64,000 bases of DNA from CAJBVW01 sp964457335 (lineage in GTDB: Bacteria; Myxococcota_A; UBA796; SXON01): assembly GCA_964457335.1 (NCBI GenBank), contig CAYWGD010000016.1, positions 1 through 64,000 on the forward strand, in the 5' to 3' direction. The notes below the pieces were generated by a model. That model saw only the letters and a program-made list of their open reading frames with translations, made no database searches and was not told the origin of the DNA. This document shows positions 1 through 8,368 of the stretch, in pieces. The stretch's first letter is position 1. Each line of letters begins with the position of its first letter. The position numbers and the translations under genes were made by a program.

Positions 1-1374
1 GGGGGCGGCGCCGTGTGGTGGGGCTCCGGTGGGGGGGGGCCCCCAGGGGAGGACCCACCGGGGGGCCCCCACCGCGGTTCTCGGCGCCGCCCCCCCGGCC
101 GAGCGCCCGGAGACCGGCCCCCCCGCAACGCCCCCCCCGACGTCGTGGGGCCCGTCGCCGATGCGGGCCTCCGCGCCGAGCTCGCCAGCGCCGTGGCCAT
201 GATGAAGGTCGCGCGCTGGCGGCCCGCCCCCGCGCTCGACGGACCCGCGCTCGCGTGGGAGCAGGCCATCGTCGAGGGGCACGCCACCCACCCCTGCCAC
301 CGCTCGCGCGTCGGGATGACCGTCGAGGACGCGCTCCGGTGGGCGGCGGAGCACCGCGGTCGCCCCACGCTGCTACACGTCCGCGGCGTGCCGCTGCGCG
401 TGCACGGCCCCTTCCACGACCTCGTCCAGACCGACGCGATGCCCGTCCACCCCGGCCAGCTCGCCGCCCTCTGCGCGCGCTTCCCGGACCTCGTCGTGAC
501 GGGCGAGACCCGGTCGGCGTGGGCCCAGGCGGCGCTCCGCACCGTCTGCCCCGACGGCCTCGGCGTGCACCTGAAGCTCGCGCTCGCGGTCCAGACCACC
601 TCCGCGCTCCGCACCATCTCGCCGCAGTCGGTCCAGAACGGGCCCCGGCTCTCCGCGCTCTTCACGGCGCTCGCGCCGCCCGTGCTGCACATCGTCGAGG
701 AGCTCGCCTCCGCCGGTGCCGATCACCCCGACCCCGAGGTCGCGAAGCACCTCGCGTGTATCGTCCGCGCCGACCCCGAGCGCGCCTTCCCCGGCGATCG
801 CTTCGTCGTGTGCGCGGCGCTCGTCGAGCGGGATGACGCCGGCGTGCCCCTCGCGCGCCACGTGTTCGGGGCCGATCCCCTCGCCGCCTTCGACCGCTAC
901 GTGGCGCTGCTCCTCGACGCGGTCGTCCCGATGATGCGCGACCACGGCGTCGCGCTCGAGGCGCACGGGCAGAACACGCTCGCCCGTTTCCGCGACGGCG
1001 CGCTCGTCGGCTTCGCCGTGCGCGACTTCGGCGGCGTGCGGCTCCACCGGCCGACGCTCCGCGCGTGTGGCCACGACGTTCCGCTCGCGGAGGGCTCGGC
1101 CCCCGACGCGCCGGACCTCGAGACCGTGTGGGCCAAGCTCCACCACTGCGTCGTCCAGCACCACCTCGGCGAGCTCGTCCGCGCGCTCGGCCTCGGGCCC
1201 GCCGGCTGGCGCGTGGTGCGCCGGCACGTCGACCGCGTGCTCCTCGGTGTGCCCGCCCACACCTTCTGGACCGCCCCCACGGCCCCCCACAAGTGCCTGC
1301 TCCGCATGCGGCTGGAGGGCCGCTACCGCGACTACCTCTACCGGCCCGCCCCGAACCCGCTCTTCGATGCCTGA
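1..1374 (+). CDS. IucA/IucC-family siderophore synthetase (NIS synthetase), 5' partial
   Basis: ATP-dependent ligase that joins a carboxylate such as citrate to an amine or alcohol in NRPS-independent siderophore synthesis, in the cytoplasm. The family motifs are visible: HATHPCHRSRVGM (residues 90-102 counted from the GTG at 13), a KLALAVQTTSALRTISPQS stretch, EAHGQNTL and a C-terminal KCLLRMRLEGRYRD. Family members are usually about 580-620 residues; this one has about 450 and the frame is open to base 1, so the N-terminus lies outside the window. The first 140 bases are full of G and C homopolymers and translate to a low-complexity arginine/proline stretch, so the reading there is unreliable. 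Its last 8 bases overlap the MFS gene. Family call is firm; substrate unknown. Confidence 0.88.
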   Translation, partial: GGGAVWWGSGGGGPPGEDPPGGPHRGSRRRPPGRAPGDRPPRNAPPDVVGPVADAGLRAELASAVAMMKVARWRPAPALDGPALAWEQAIVEGHATHPCHRSRVGMTVEDALRWAAEHRGRPTLLHVRGVPLRVHGPFHDLVQTDAMPVHPGQLAALCARFPDLVVTGETRSAWAQAALRTVCPDGLGVHLKLALAVQTTSALRTISPQSVQNGPRLSALFTALAPPVLHIVEELASAGADHPDPEVAKHLACIVRADPERAFPGDRFVVCAALVERDDAGVPLARHVFGADPLAAFDRYVALLLDAVVPMMRDHGVALEAHGQNTLARFRDGALVGFAVRDFGGVRLHRPTLRACGHDVPLAEGSAPDAPDLETVWAKLHHCVVQHHLGELVRALGLGPAGWRVVRRHVDRVLLGVPAHTFWTAPTAPHKCLLRMRLEGRYRDYLYRPAPNPLFDA

Positions 1375-2563
1375 CGCGCGCGGGCCGGGCGAGGGCGCTC
1401 CGACGGGCGCCCCCATCGAGCGGCGGCTCCTCGCCGTGGCGGCGCTGCTGTCCGCCGCGGTGTCGCTCGGCGTGTTCGCGCTCCCGCTGCAGCTCGCCGC
1501 CCTCGGCGCGCGCGACGGGGCGCTCCTGGGCTGGAGCGGCCTCGCGTTCGGCGCGGGCGTCGGTGTGTCCGCGCTCGCCACGCCCGTCTGGGGCGCGCTC
1601 GGCGACCGCTTCGGGCGGCGCGCCATGCTCCTGCGGGCCGCGCTGGGGCTCGCGCTCTCGCAGGCCCTCCTCGCGCTCGCGGGGACACCCGGCGACGTGG
1701 TGCTCGGCCGCCTCGTGCAGGGCGCGCTCTCCGGCGCCATGCCCGCGGTGATGGCGCTCGGCAGCGCGCTCCCCGGCGAGCGGGTCGTCCGCTTCGGGCG
1801 GCTCGAGTCCGCGGGGCCGGCCGGGGCGCTCGCCGCGCCGGTCCTGGGGGCCGGGCTGATCGGGCTCGCCGGGCCGGCCGCGGCCTACGTCGGCGCGGCG
1901 GTGCTGGCGGCGCTCGCGGGCCTCGTCGCCCTCGCCCTCCCCGAGGCCCACCGTCGCGGCGAGGGGCGCCCCGGCGGCGCCCGCGCGCTGCTCGCCGTCC
2001 CCGCGGTGCGCGGGCTCCTCGCCGTCGCGCTCGTCGTCGAGGCCGCGCAGCAGCTCGTGGAGCTCGCCTGGCCGGTCCTCGTCGTGCGGCTCGCCCCCGA
2101 CCCCGCGCTCCAGGCCGCCGTCCTCGCGGCCGTCGACGTGGTGGGGGAGGGCGCGTACCTCGTCGCGGCGCCCTGGCTCGGCGCGCGGGCCGCCGCGCAC
2201 GGGACGGCGCTCGTCGCCCGCGGCTGCCTGCTCGTGTCGGCCGCCGCGGCCGCGGTCGCGCCGATGCTGCCGAGCGCGTGGCTCCTCGTGCCCGCCGCGG
2301 CCGGCTCCGACGGCGCCGCCGCGGGCATCCACCCGCTCCTGCAGGACCTCCTCTGCGAGGCCGCCGGCGAGGACGCCGAGTCCGCCGTGCTCGGCCTCGC
2401 GGCCAGCGCGCTCCGCGTCGGCTCCCTCGCGGGCTCCGCCCTCGCGCCGCTCGCCGCGGTGGTCGGCCTCCCGATCGCCGTCGGCGGCGCCGCCGTCGTG
2501 CTCGCCACCTGCGCCCTGGGGCTCCGCCCCGTCGCGGCGCCCACCCCGCCCGTCCCGGGATAG
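1367..2563 (+). CDS. MFS transporter, probable exporter of the cluster product
   Basis: Polytopic inner-membrane protein of 398 residues, the usual length of a 12-helix major facilitator. Hydrophobic alanine/leucine-rich segments run through the whole sequence. The motif GDRFGRRAMLL sits near residues 80-90, between helices 2 and 3, and matches the MFS signature GxxxDRxGRR. The ATG at 1367 lies inside the end of the siderophore synthetase gene, so the two are translationally coupled. An MFS gene next to an NIS synthetase is usually a siderophore exporter, which is the inferred role here; the sequence itself does not show direction or substrate. Confidence 0.85.
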   Translation: MPDARGPGEGAPTGAPIERRLLAVAALLSAAVSLGVFALPLQLAALGARDGALLGWSGLAFGAGVGVSALATPVWGALGDRFGRRAMLLRAALGLALSQALLALAGTPGDVVLGRLVQGALSGAMPAVMALGSALPGERVVRFGRLESAGPAGALAAPVLGAGLIGLAGPAAAYVGAAVLAALAGLVALALPEAHRRGEGRPGGARALLAVPAVRGLLAVALVVEAAQQLVELAWPVLVVRLAPDPALQAAVLAAVDVVGEGAYLVAAPWLGARAAAHGTALVARGCLLVSAAAAAVAPMLPSAWLLVPAAAGSDGAAAGIHPLLQDLLCEAAGEDAESAVLGLAASALRVGSLAGSALAPLAAVVGLPIAVGGAAVVLATCALGLRPVAAPTPPVPG

Positions 2564-2574
2564 CTCGCACCGCC

Positions 2575-2579
2575 GGAGG
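2575..2579 (+). promoter_or_regulatory. Shine-Dalgarno GGAGG that supports a TTG start
   Basis: GGAGG ends five bases before the TTG at 2585. No ATG or GTG lies in a better position, so this site decides the unusual TTG start of the first decarboxylase-aminopropyltransferase fusion. It lies in the 21-base gap after the MFS stop. Confidence 0.6.
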
Positions 2580-2584
2580 CTCCG

Positions 2585-3763
2585 TTGCTCGGACTGCACT
2601 GGATCGCGCGCGCCGAAGGCTGCGACCCCGCCCGCCTCGCGGACGTGGCGCTCCTCGCCGAGCTGCTGCGCGCGCTCCCGGACCGCCTCGGCCTCACCCG
2701 CCTCGGGGAGCCCGTGGTCGGCGAGCAGGCCGGCGGCGGCGTCGCGGGGGTGGTCCTGCTCTCCGAGTCGCACGCGAGCCTGCACGCGGTGCCGGCGGAG
2801 GGCGTGCTCTTCGCCGACATCTTCTCGTGCGCGCCCTTCTCGCCGGAGGCGGCCGCCGCGCTGCTCACGCGCGCCTACGCGCCGTCGTCGATGGACCAGC
2901 GCCTCGTCGAGCGCGGCGGCGCCGAGGTCCCCGACGCGGCGATCCCGCCCGCCGGCACCGCGCGGGTGCACCGTCGCAAGGACGGACAGCTCGTGCTGCT
3001 CCAGTCGCTCGACGAGGACGGCCACGCCGTGGACTTCGAGGTCGACGCCGTGCTCTTCGACCGGCGGTCCGCGCACCAGCACGTGCTCGTCGTGGACACG
3101 CCGATGCTCGGGCGGGCGCTGTTCCTCGACGGCGTCATCCAGTCCGCCGCGCTCGACGAGGCCGACTACCACGCCGCGCTCGTGCGCCCCGCGCTCGCGG
3201 CCCACGCCGCGCCGCGCCGCGTGCTCGTCGCCGGGGGAGGGGAGGGCGCGACCGCGCGCGAGATCCTCGCGTGGCCGGGCGTCGAGCGGGTGCGGATGGT
3301 CGAGATCGACCCCGTGGTGGTCGAGGCCGCCCGGGGCGCGCTCCCGAGCTGGTCCGACGGCGCCTTCGACGACCCCCGGCTGGAGGTCGTGTTCGACGAC
3401 TTCTTCGCCGTCCTCGACGCCGAGCGCGGCTGGGACGTGATCGTCGTCGACCTCGTGGACGAGGTGGTCGAGTGGCTCGAGGAGCGCGACCTCGCCCCGC
3501 GGCTCGCTCGCGCGCTCGCGCCCGGCGGCGTGGTGGTCGTGCAGTGCGGCGAGGTCGACCCCGCGGACGCCTCGGGCTTCGCGGACGCGCTCGCGGCGCT
3601 CGGGGCCACCTTCCCCGCGGCCGCGCCCTACCAGCGCTGGATGCAGAGCTTCGGGGCGGCGTGGGGCTTCGTGGTCTCGCGCCCGCCCGTCGACCTCCCC
3701 GAGTGGCCGGCCCTCTCCTGGCTCCCCGCGCCGGTCCGCCGCGCCATCGGGGCCCCGGAATGA
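2585..3763 (+). CDS. AdoMet decarboxylase-spermidine synthase fusion, decarboxylase site intact
   Basis: A 392-residue fusion. Residues 1 to about 115 resemble a SpeH-type S-adenosylmethionine decarboxylase: E61-S62-H63 with S65 and H67 is the self-processing site that makes the pyruvoyl group, and C82 in ADIFSC matches the catalytic cysteine. Residues from about 140 onward are a spermidine synthase fold with LDGVIQSAALDEADYHAAL, the AdoMet loop VLVAGGGEGATARE and DVIVVDLVDE. The usual DxxDP is DLVDE here. Together the halves could make decarboxylated AdoMet and transfer its aminopropyl group to an amine. SpeH-like domains have also been repurposed as ornithine or arginine decarboxylases, so the substrate is open. 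The stop overlaps the next start as ATGA. Confidence 0.82.
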   Translation: MLGLHWIARAEGCDPARLADVALLAELLRALPDRLGLTRLGEPVVGEQAGGGVAGVVLLSESHASLHAVPAEGVLFADIFSCAPFSPEAAAALLTRAYAPSSMDQRLVERGGAEVPDAAIPPAGTARVHRRKDGQLVLLQSLDEDGHAVDFEVDAVLFDRRSAHQHVLVVDTPMLGRALFLDGVIQSAALDEADYHAALVRPALAAHAAPRRVLVAGGGEGATAREILAWPGVERVRMVEIDPVVVEAARGALPSWSDGAFDDPRLEVVFDDFFAVLDAERGWDVIVVDLVDEVVEWLEERDLAPRLARALAPGGVVVVQCGEVDPADASGFADALAALGATFPAAAPYQRWMQSFGAAWGFVVSRPPVDLPEWPALSWLPAPVRRAIGAPE

Positions 3764-4758
3764 CCTGGACCGACCCCCGCCTCGGCCGCTGGAGCCGCAC
3801 GAACCGCCTGATCGCCGACGCCGCGGCGCGCGCCGGCGCCACGGTCGAGGAGCTCTGCGACGTGCACACCGACGCGCTCCTCGCGATCCGGCGCGGCGGG
3901 AAGCGCGTGATCGTCGCCAAGACGCGGTCCCCGTTCCTGGGCGCGGTCGCCAACAAGCTCGCGAACAACAAGTACACGAGCGGCCGGCTGCTCGCGGCGG
4001 AGGGGCTCCCCGTCGTCGAGCGCGTGCTCGTCGAGGACCTCGCGGACGCCGCGCAGGCCGACGCCGCGCGCGCGGCGCTCGCCCGCTGGGGCACCGTGGT
4101 GGTCAAGCCGAACTGGGGCAACCGCGCGCTCGCCGTGACGAAGGGCGTGCGCGCGTGGGGGCAGCTCCGGCGCGCCGTGGCCGTCGCGCTCGACGCCGAC
4201 GAGGACGAGGAGGCGCTCATCGAGCCGGAGCTCCGCGGGTGCAACCTGCGCGTGGCGGTCATCGGCGGCGAGGTCGTCGCCGCCTGCGTGATCGAGCGCC
4301 CGGTGCTGCGCGGGGACGGCGTCGCCACGGTCGCGGAGGCCGTCGCGGCGCTGAACCGCGACGCGCGGCGCGGCGTCGGCTGGCTGGACGGCGCGCCCAC
4401 GCCGCTCGACCGCATCGAGCCCGACGACACCTGGCTCGCGACGCTCCGCGCGCGCGGGATCGCGCCCGACCGCCCCCTGCCAGTCGGGGCGGAGATCGAG
4501 GTGCTCCCCGAGGAGGCCGAGACCGTCGACGTCACCGACGCGCTCCACCCGCGCTGGCGGGACGTGGCCGCGCGCGCCTGCGCGACCCTCGGCGTGGACG
4601 TGGGCGGCGTGGACCTCGTGGTCGCCGACCCGGCCGCGGGCGACGTCGGCGCGCTCCTCGAAGTGAACTGCCTGCCCGCGCTCCACCTCCACGCGCTTCC
4701 CACGCGCGGCACGCCGCGCCCCGTGTTCGACGCCTTCGTCGCCTGGTGCCTCCGATGA
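3760..4758 (+). CDS. ATP-grasp ligase, cyanophycin/glutathione synthetase-like
   Basis: A 332-residue ATP-grasp enzyme, expected to activate a carboxylate as acyl phosphate and join it to an amine. Features seen: KLANNKYTSGRLLAAEGLP near residues 66-84, the ATP-binding strand VVVKPNWGNRALAVTKGV, the acidic IEPELRGCNLRVAVIGGEVVAA segment typical of CphA and GshF, and a C-terminal LLEVNCLPALH metal-site strand. It overlaps both neighbours by ATGA, so the three genes are translated as a unit. Because both neighbours are aminopropyltransferase fusions, the likely amine partner is a polyamine or aminopropylated amino acid. That role is inference; no family member with this neighbourhood is known to me. 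Confidence 0.8.
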   Translation: MTWTDPRLGRWSRTNRLIADAAARAGATVEELCDVHTDALLAIRRGGKRVIVAKTRSPFLGAVANKLANNKYTSGRLLAAEGLPVVERVLVEDLADAAQADAARAALARWGTVVVKPNWGNRALAVTKGVRAWGQLRRAVAVALDADEDEEALIEPELRGCNLRVAVIGGEVVAACVIERPVLRGDGVATVAEAVAALNRDARRGVGWLDGAPTPLDRIEPDDTWLATLRARGIAPDRPLPVGAEIEVLPEEAETVDVTDALHPRWRDVAARACATLGVDVGGVDLVVADPAAGDVGALLEVNCLPALHLHALPTRGTPRPVFDAFVAWCLR

Positions 4759-5828
4759 CCCGCCGCCCTCGCTGGGCCCACAGCGCCGGCCTCTTCCGCG
4801 CCGTGGACGTCGACGGCGACGCGGCGCTGCGCGCGCTCGGCTTCCCGGCGGGCACGGACACCGTGTTCCGCTTCGAGCCCCACGGCGTCTCCTGGGCCCG
4901 CGTCGCTACGGACGGGCGCGCCGCGCTCCACAGCTGGCCCGAGCACAACCTCGTCACCGTGGATGTGTATGCGCCCCGCGCCGTCGACCTCGCCGCGGCC
5001 CTCGCGCCGCTCGGCTGGGCCGCGCTCCCCGAGGGCCGGCCCGCCATCTGGGCGACCACCTGGGCGGGCGGCTACCGCGTGCGCCTCGCGATCGAGCGCG
5101 TCCTCTTCCATCGCCGGAGCGCGTGGCAGGAGATCCTCGTCGCGGACACGCCGGCGTTCGGCCGCGTGCTCCTGCTCGACGGCGAGCTCCAGTCCGCCGA
5201 GAGCGACGAGGCGACCTACCACGAGGCCCTCGTGCTCCCCGCCATGGCGGCCGTGCCCGCGGCGAGGCGCGTCCTGATCGTGGGCGCCGGCGAGGGGGCC
5301 AGCGCGCGCGAGGCGCTCCGGGCCGGCGCCGAGGAGGTCGTGCTCGTCGACATCGACCCCGAGGTCGTGGAGGCCGCCCGCCGCTGGCTCCCGAGTTGGC
5401 ACCGCGGCGCCTTCGACGACCCGCGCGTCACCCTCCGCATCGGCGACGCCCGGGCCGCGCTCGCCGAGGGCGGCCCCTGGGACGTGGTCGTGCTCGACGT
5501 GTCGGACCCCACCGACGAGGGGCCGTCCCGCGGGCTCTTCACCGCGGACTGGTTCGCGGCCGTCCGCGCGAGCCTGGCGCCCGGGGGTGTCGCCGTCACC
5601 CAGGCGGGCGAGCTCTTCCGGCCCGACGCCGCCGACTTCCACGCGCTCGCGAGCGCGTTCCGCTCCGTGTTCCCCGACGCCGTGCCCTACGCCGTTGAGG
5701 TGCCGAGTTTCGGCGCCCACTGGGGCTTCGTCGTCTCCCGCCCGCCGTCCGGGGTCATCCCGGGCGGCGACGGCTGGGGGGCCGGGCGCTTCGAGCGGGC
5801 CCGCGCGTTGCCGCGCTGGGCCCGGTAG
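4755..5828 (+). CDS. AdoMet decarboxylase-like/spermidine synthase fusion with dead decarboxylase site
   Basis: A 357-residue paralogue of the fusion two genes upstream. The N-terminal half aligns with the decarboxylase but reads D53-G54-R55-A56-A57-L58-H59-S-W-P-E where an active enzyme has E-S-H-x-S-x-H, so the pyruvoyl-forming serine is glycine. The catalytic cysteine position is also lost (VDVYAPR). Only H59 remains. The C-terminal spermidine synthase domain is better preserved: LLLDGELQSAESDEATYHEAL, VLIVGAGEGASARE and the full catalytic DVSDP. It therefore probably transfers an aminopropyl or related group, with the N-domain acting as a binding or regulatory partner, perhaps for the active fusion. 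Last gene of the overlapping trio. Confidence 0.8.
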   Translation: MTRRPRWAHSAGLFRAVDVDGDAALRALGFPAGTDTVFRFEPHGVSWARVATDGRAALHSWPEHNLVTVDVYAPRAVDLAAALAPLGWAALPEGRPAIWATTWAGGYRVRLAIERVLFHRRSAWQEILVADTPAFGRVLLLDGELQSAESDEATYHEALVLPAMAAVPAARRVLIVGAGEGASAREALRAGAEEVVLVDIDPEVVEAARRWLPSWHRGAFDDPRVTLRIGDARAALAEGGPWDVVVLDVSDPTDEGPSRGLFTADWFAAVRASLAPGGVAVTQAGELFRPDAADFHALASAFRSVFPDAVPYAVEVPSFGAHWGFVVSRPPSGVIPGGDGWGAGRFERARALPRWAR

Positions 5829-5835
5829 CCGCGGA

Positions 5836-6852
5836 CTACTTCTTCGACTCCTCGGGCGGGAGCGCGCGCACCTCGAGCAGCTCGATCGCCGCCTCGGTGA
5901 AGCCTTCGCCCTCGAGCCGGACCTCGACGCCGTCCTGCCAGCGCTCGATGAGGTCGGGGTTCTCCTTCGACTGCTCCTCGAACGACGCCGAGGTCATGAT
6001 GCGGTCGGCGCTCGTCTTGTCCTTCTTGTCGGCCTTGAGCACGCCGACCATGGTGCTGAACTCGGGCGGGATCCCGCCTTCGACGGCGATCTCCTTCGTC
6101 TCGATCACCTGGTCGTTCTTGTCCTTGATCGTGGCCAGGAGCTTCAGGTCCGTCATCGCGAACTTCGCGTCGTTCTGAATCAGGAACGTGAAGACGGTCA
6201 CGTTCTTGTTGCCGCCCTCGGGCAGGAGCTGCCAGGAGCTGTTGCGCACGAAGACGTACCGATCCGGGTTGTAGAGCGGGTCGTGCGTGAGCTTGGTCTT
6301 CTCGTCGCCGAAGTAGTAGGCGGGCACGACGTCGTCGACCTTGGCGTAGCCCTCCTTGCCGTCGGCGCGGAGCCGGTACCACTTGCCGCGCTTGGCGAGG
6401 AGCTCGGCCTTGGCGTTCTTCACGAGGGGCGCGACGACGCTGCTGCTCTCGCTCGCCTCGGCGTGGAGCTGGCCGTTCTCCGCGGTGACGAGCACCTCGG
6501 AGTAGGAGAGCGCCTTCTTGATGTCGAGGCTGCCCGGCTGCGGGATCGTGGCGCGGAGCGACAGCGCGTAGGACCAGGCGCCGGCGGCGACGAGGGCGAG
6601 CAGCGCGGCGGCGCCCCACTTCACGACCGGGTTCATCTCCTTCGCGGGCGCGGCGTCGGCGTCGATCTCGAGGTCCGCCCGGAGCGACGTCTTGAGCTCG
6701 GGAACCTCGAGCGCGTAGATCCACTCGGCCGCGCCGGGGGGCTGCACGATGTCCCCGGCGGTCAGCTCGCCCTGCTTCGCGAGCCGCTTCAGCTCGTCCA
6801 TGTTTCCAGCGCTGAACTGGTGGCCACGCGCGTTGATCATCCACCGGGACAT
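5836..6852 (-). CDS. GYF_2/DUF4339-domain membrane protein with SH3-like region
   Basis: A 338-residue protein. Residues 1-50 form a GYF_2-type domain (SRWMINARGHQF, QGELTAGDIV, AAEWIYA). One membrane helix follows near residues 74-94. The rest, outside the cytoplasm, contains a bacterial SH3-like stretch (VLVTAENGQLHAEASES and KAELLAKRGKWYRL) and a C-terminal domain of unknown role. The ATG at 6852 was chosen because the GYF domain begins there and a promoter-like site lies 25 bases upstream; an upstream extension to 7293 would be antisense to a better gene. GYF_2 proteins often pair with secretion or envelope assemblies, but no function is shown here. It ends 8 bases from the convergent fusion gene. 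Confidence 0.78.
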   Translation of the reverse strand: MSRWMINARGHQFSAGNMDELKRLAKQGELTAGDIVQPPGAAEWIYALEVPELKTSLRADLEIDADAAPAKEMNPVVKWGAAALLALVAAGAWSYALSLRATIPQPGSLDIKKALSYSEVLVTAENGQLHAEASESSSVVAPLVKNAKAELLAKRGKWYRLRADGKEGYAKVDDVVPAYYFGDEKTKLTHDPLYNPDRYVFVRNSSWQLLPEGGNKNVTVFTFLIQNDAKFAMTDLKLLATIKDKNDQVIETKEIAVEGGIPPEFSTMVGVLKADKKDKTSADRIMTSASFEEQSKENPDLIERWQDGVEVRLEGEGFTEAAIELLEVRALPPEESKK

Positions 6853-6877
6853 TTCGGCACCTTGCTGTGGTGGTCGC

Positions 6878-6906
6878 GAAGTACCGGAAGCATGGGAGGG
6901 CGTCAA
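6878..6906 (-). promoter_or_regulatory. Putative sigma-70-type promoter for the GYF-domain gene
   Basis: On the minus strand TTGACG (6906-6901) is followed after exactly 17 bases by TACTTC (6883-6878), 25 bases before the ATG at 6852. The -35 match is five of six; the -10 is weak. Divergent from the promoter at 6923. Confidence 0.4.
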
Positions 6907-6922
6907 GCGCGGCCCGACCCGG

Positions 6923-6951
6923 TTGACCGAGGCTTGACCCCCGACTACCTT
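6923..6951 (+). promoter_or_regulatory. Putative sigma-70-type promoter for the flavodoxin-like gene
   Basis: TTGACC at 6923-6928, a 17-base spacer and TACCTT at 6946-6951. Transcription would begin near 6958, after the possible TTG start at 6950, which favours the GTG at 6971 as the real start. Confidence 0.38.
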
Positions 6952-6970
6952 GCCCGACTTCCGGGTCGTC

Positions 6971-7408
6971 GTGCCGTTCAAACCCCTTCGTCTATTGATC
7001 GCGTATGACGACGCGCGCGGCTGGTGCGGCGCCGTCGTCCCCCGCATGAAGCAGATGCTCGAGGAGCGCGCGTTCGTGGTCGACACGCACGTGATCGGCG
7101 GGGAAACGCCGGATCTCGAGCCATACGCCGGCGTCGTCCTCGGCGCGCCGATGCTCGGGAGCGGCGTGCGACCCGCGACGGTGCCCTCGTCGGTCGACGG
7201 CTTCCTGTCGGCCGCCGAAGGTTTCGACGAGAAGAAGGTCGCCGTCTTCAGCGTGTTCACGGCGCTGCCGGGCACCATGACCGACGCGCTCAAGCAGAAG
7301 GTCGGCGAGCTCGGGGCCGAGGTGGTGGCCGAGTACGCCTACTGGCGGCTCAGGCCGCAGGCGGGGGAGCACGTCATCCCCGCGGAGTGCATGATCCGCA
7401 TCCGCTGA
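6971..7408 (+). CDS. Flavodoxin-fold domain protein
   Basis: A 145-residue single-domain protein beginning MPFKPLRLLIAYDDARG, which looks like the first strand and phosphate-binding loop of a flavodoxin fold. It continues with VVLGAPMLGSGVRP and KKVAVFSVFTALPG, typical of flavodoxin-like domains such as those of menaquinone-dependent protoporphyrinogen oxidase relatives. It probably binds FMN, or once did. A TTG at 6950 would add seven residues, but the promoter geometry and the fold favour the GTG at 6971. Its TGA touches the reverse stop of the next gene (TGATCA at 7406-7411), leaving no room for a terminator. Redox partner unknown. Confidence 0.65.
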   Translation: MPFKPLRLLIAYDDARGWCGAVVPRMKQMLEERAFVVDTHVIGGETPDLEPYAGVVLGAPMLGSGVRPATVPSSVDGFLSAAEGFDEKKVAVFSVFTALPGTMTDALKQKVGELGAEVVAEYAYWRLRPQAGEHVIPAECMIRIR

Positions 7409-8359
7409 TCACTCGCGGGTGCAGGCCTCCTCGTCGTAGTCCGCCCGCCAGAGCAGGTCGTCGGCGGGCCAGTGGTAGCCGAAGACCATGCACATCTCGT
7501 CGTCCGCCGTGGGGCCGAAGCCCACGGGCTCGTCGCCGTCGTTCGTCCACGAGCAGGTGAAGCGGAGGCCGTCGCCGGCGCTCACCTCGACCGGGGGCGC
7601 GAACCACGCCGTCTCGGGGTTGCTCCACCGGTCGGTGGAGAGGAGCTCGGTCGCCACGCCGTCGTGCACCTTCTCCGCCGCGAACGCGCGCCCGCGCTGG
7701 TGCATGTGCGGCGTGAGCGAGAGGACGCTCGCGTCGCGCGGGAAGGTGCACGTCGTCGTGAGCGTCTGCTCGCCGTGCGCGGGGATGTCGATGCCGAGGA
7801 GGCTCCCCATCGCGTAGAGGCGCGCGGCCTCCGGCTCGGTGGCCGGGTCCGCGAAGTGCAGGTTCACGAAGAGCTCGCCGGTGATCTCGGCGTCGCCGGT
7901 GTTGAGCAGGTGGTAGTTCACCATCAGCGGCTGGTTGGCGGGGAGGGGCACCGCGACGCCGTCGGGGAAGTGGATCGACTCTTCCGTCACGCCCGTGGAG
8001 CTCGCGAAGATCGGCTCGGGGACGTTGGTGTAGTCGGCCATCACGTCCTCGGGGATGCCGAAGCAGGGCTCCTCGTCGGTGCGGGCCTCGCCGCCCGCCT
8101 CGACGTGGGCCTTCACGAGCATGGCGTGGTGGAGCCCCGGCCGGGAGACGAGCTCGATCGCGCGGATCCAGGCGTCCTCGGTGTTCGCGGCGGGCAGGTA
8201 GAGGCAGCGCTCGCGCTCCTCGCCCGGGGCCAGGGTCACCGCCGGGACGTGCAGCTGGACGCCGTCCGCCGGGGCCTCGGGGGCCTCGAACGGGGCGGCG
8301 GTGTCCGCGGGGGCGGCGGTGTCGGGGCCAGCCGAGCAGCCGAGCAGGAGCAGGAGCAT
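7409..8359 (-). CDS. Copper type II ascorbate-dependent monooxygenase-like lipoprotein (PHM/DBH-type)
   Basis: A 316-residue exported lipoprotein (MLLLLLGC, cysteine 8) whose body carries the two-copper site of the peptidylglycine/dopamine hydroxylase family. The CuH ligands would be H77-H78 (LHHAML) and H150 (MVNYHLLN), and the CuM ligands H218-M-H220 (TPHMHQRG) and M289 (DEMCMVF). That is the complete ligand set, in order. The reaction would be oxygen-dependent hydroxylation at the cell surface; the substrate is unknown. It follows the metallo-beta-lactamase-like lipoprotein by 9 bases and is the last gene of that operon. The apparent -10 hexamer in front of it is simply that gene's stop codon. 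Confidence 0.82.
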   Translation of the reverse strand: MLLLLLGCSAGPDTAAPADTAAPFEAPEAPADGVQLHVPAVTLAPGEERERCLYLPAANTEDAWIRAIELVSRPGLHHAMLVKAHVEAGGEARTDEEPCFGIPEDVMADYTNVPEPIFASSTGVTEESIHFPDGVAVPLPANQPLMVNYHLLNTGDAEITGELFVNLHFADPATEPEAARLYAMGSLLGIDIPAHGEQTLTTTCTFPRDASVLSLTPHMHQRGRAFAAEKVHDGVATELLSTDRWSNPETAWFAPPVEVSAGDGLRFTCSWTNDGDEPVGFGPTADDEMCMVFGYHWPADDLLWRADYDEEACTRE

Positions 8360-8368
8360 GGCGCGAGG

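Noticed and set aside
1..140. G and C homopolymer runs with direct repeat GGGGGGCCCCCA
   Set aside because: They could be a regulatory or mobile sequence but look more like low-quality sequence or a contig edge; the translated part has no similarity to the synthetase family.
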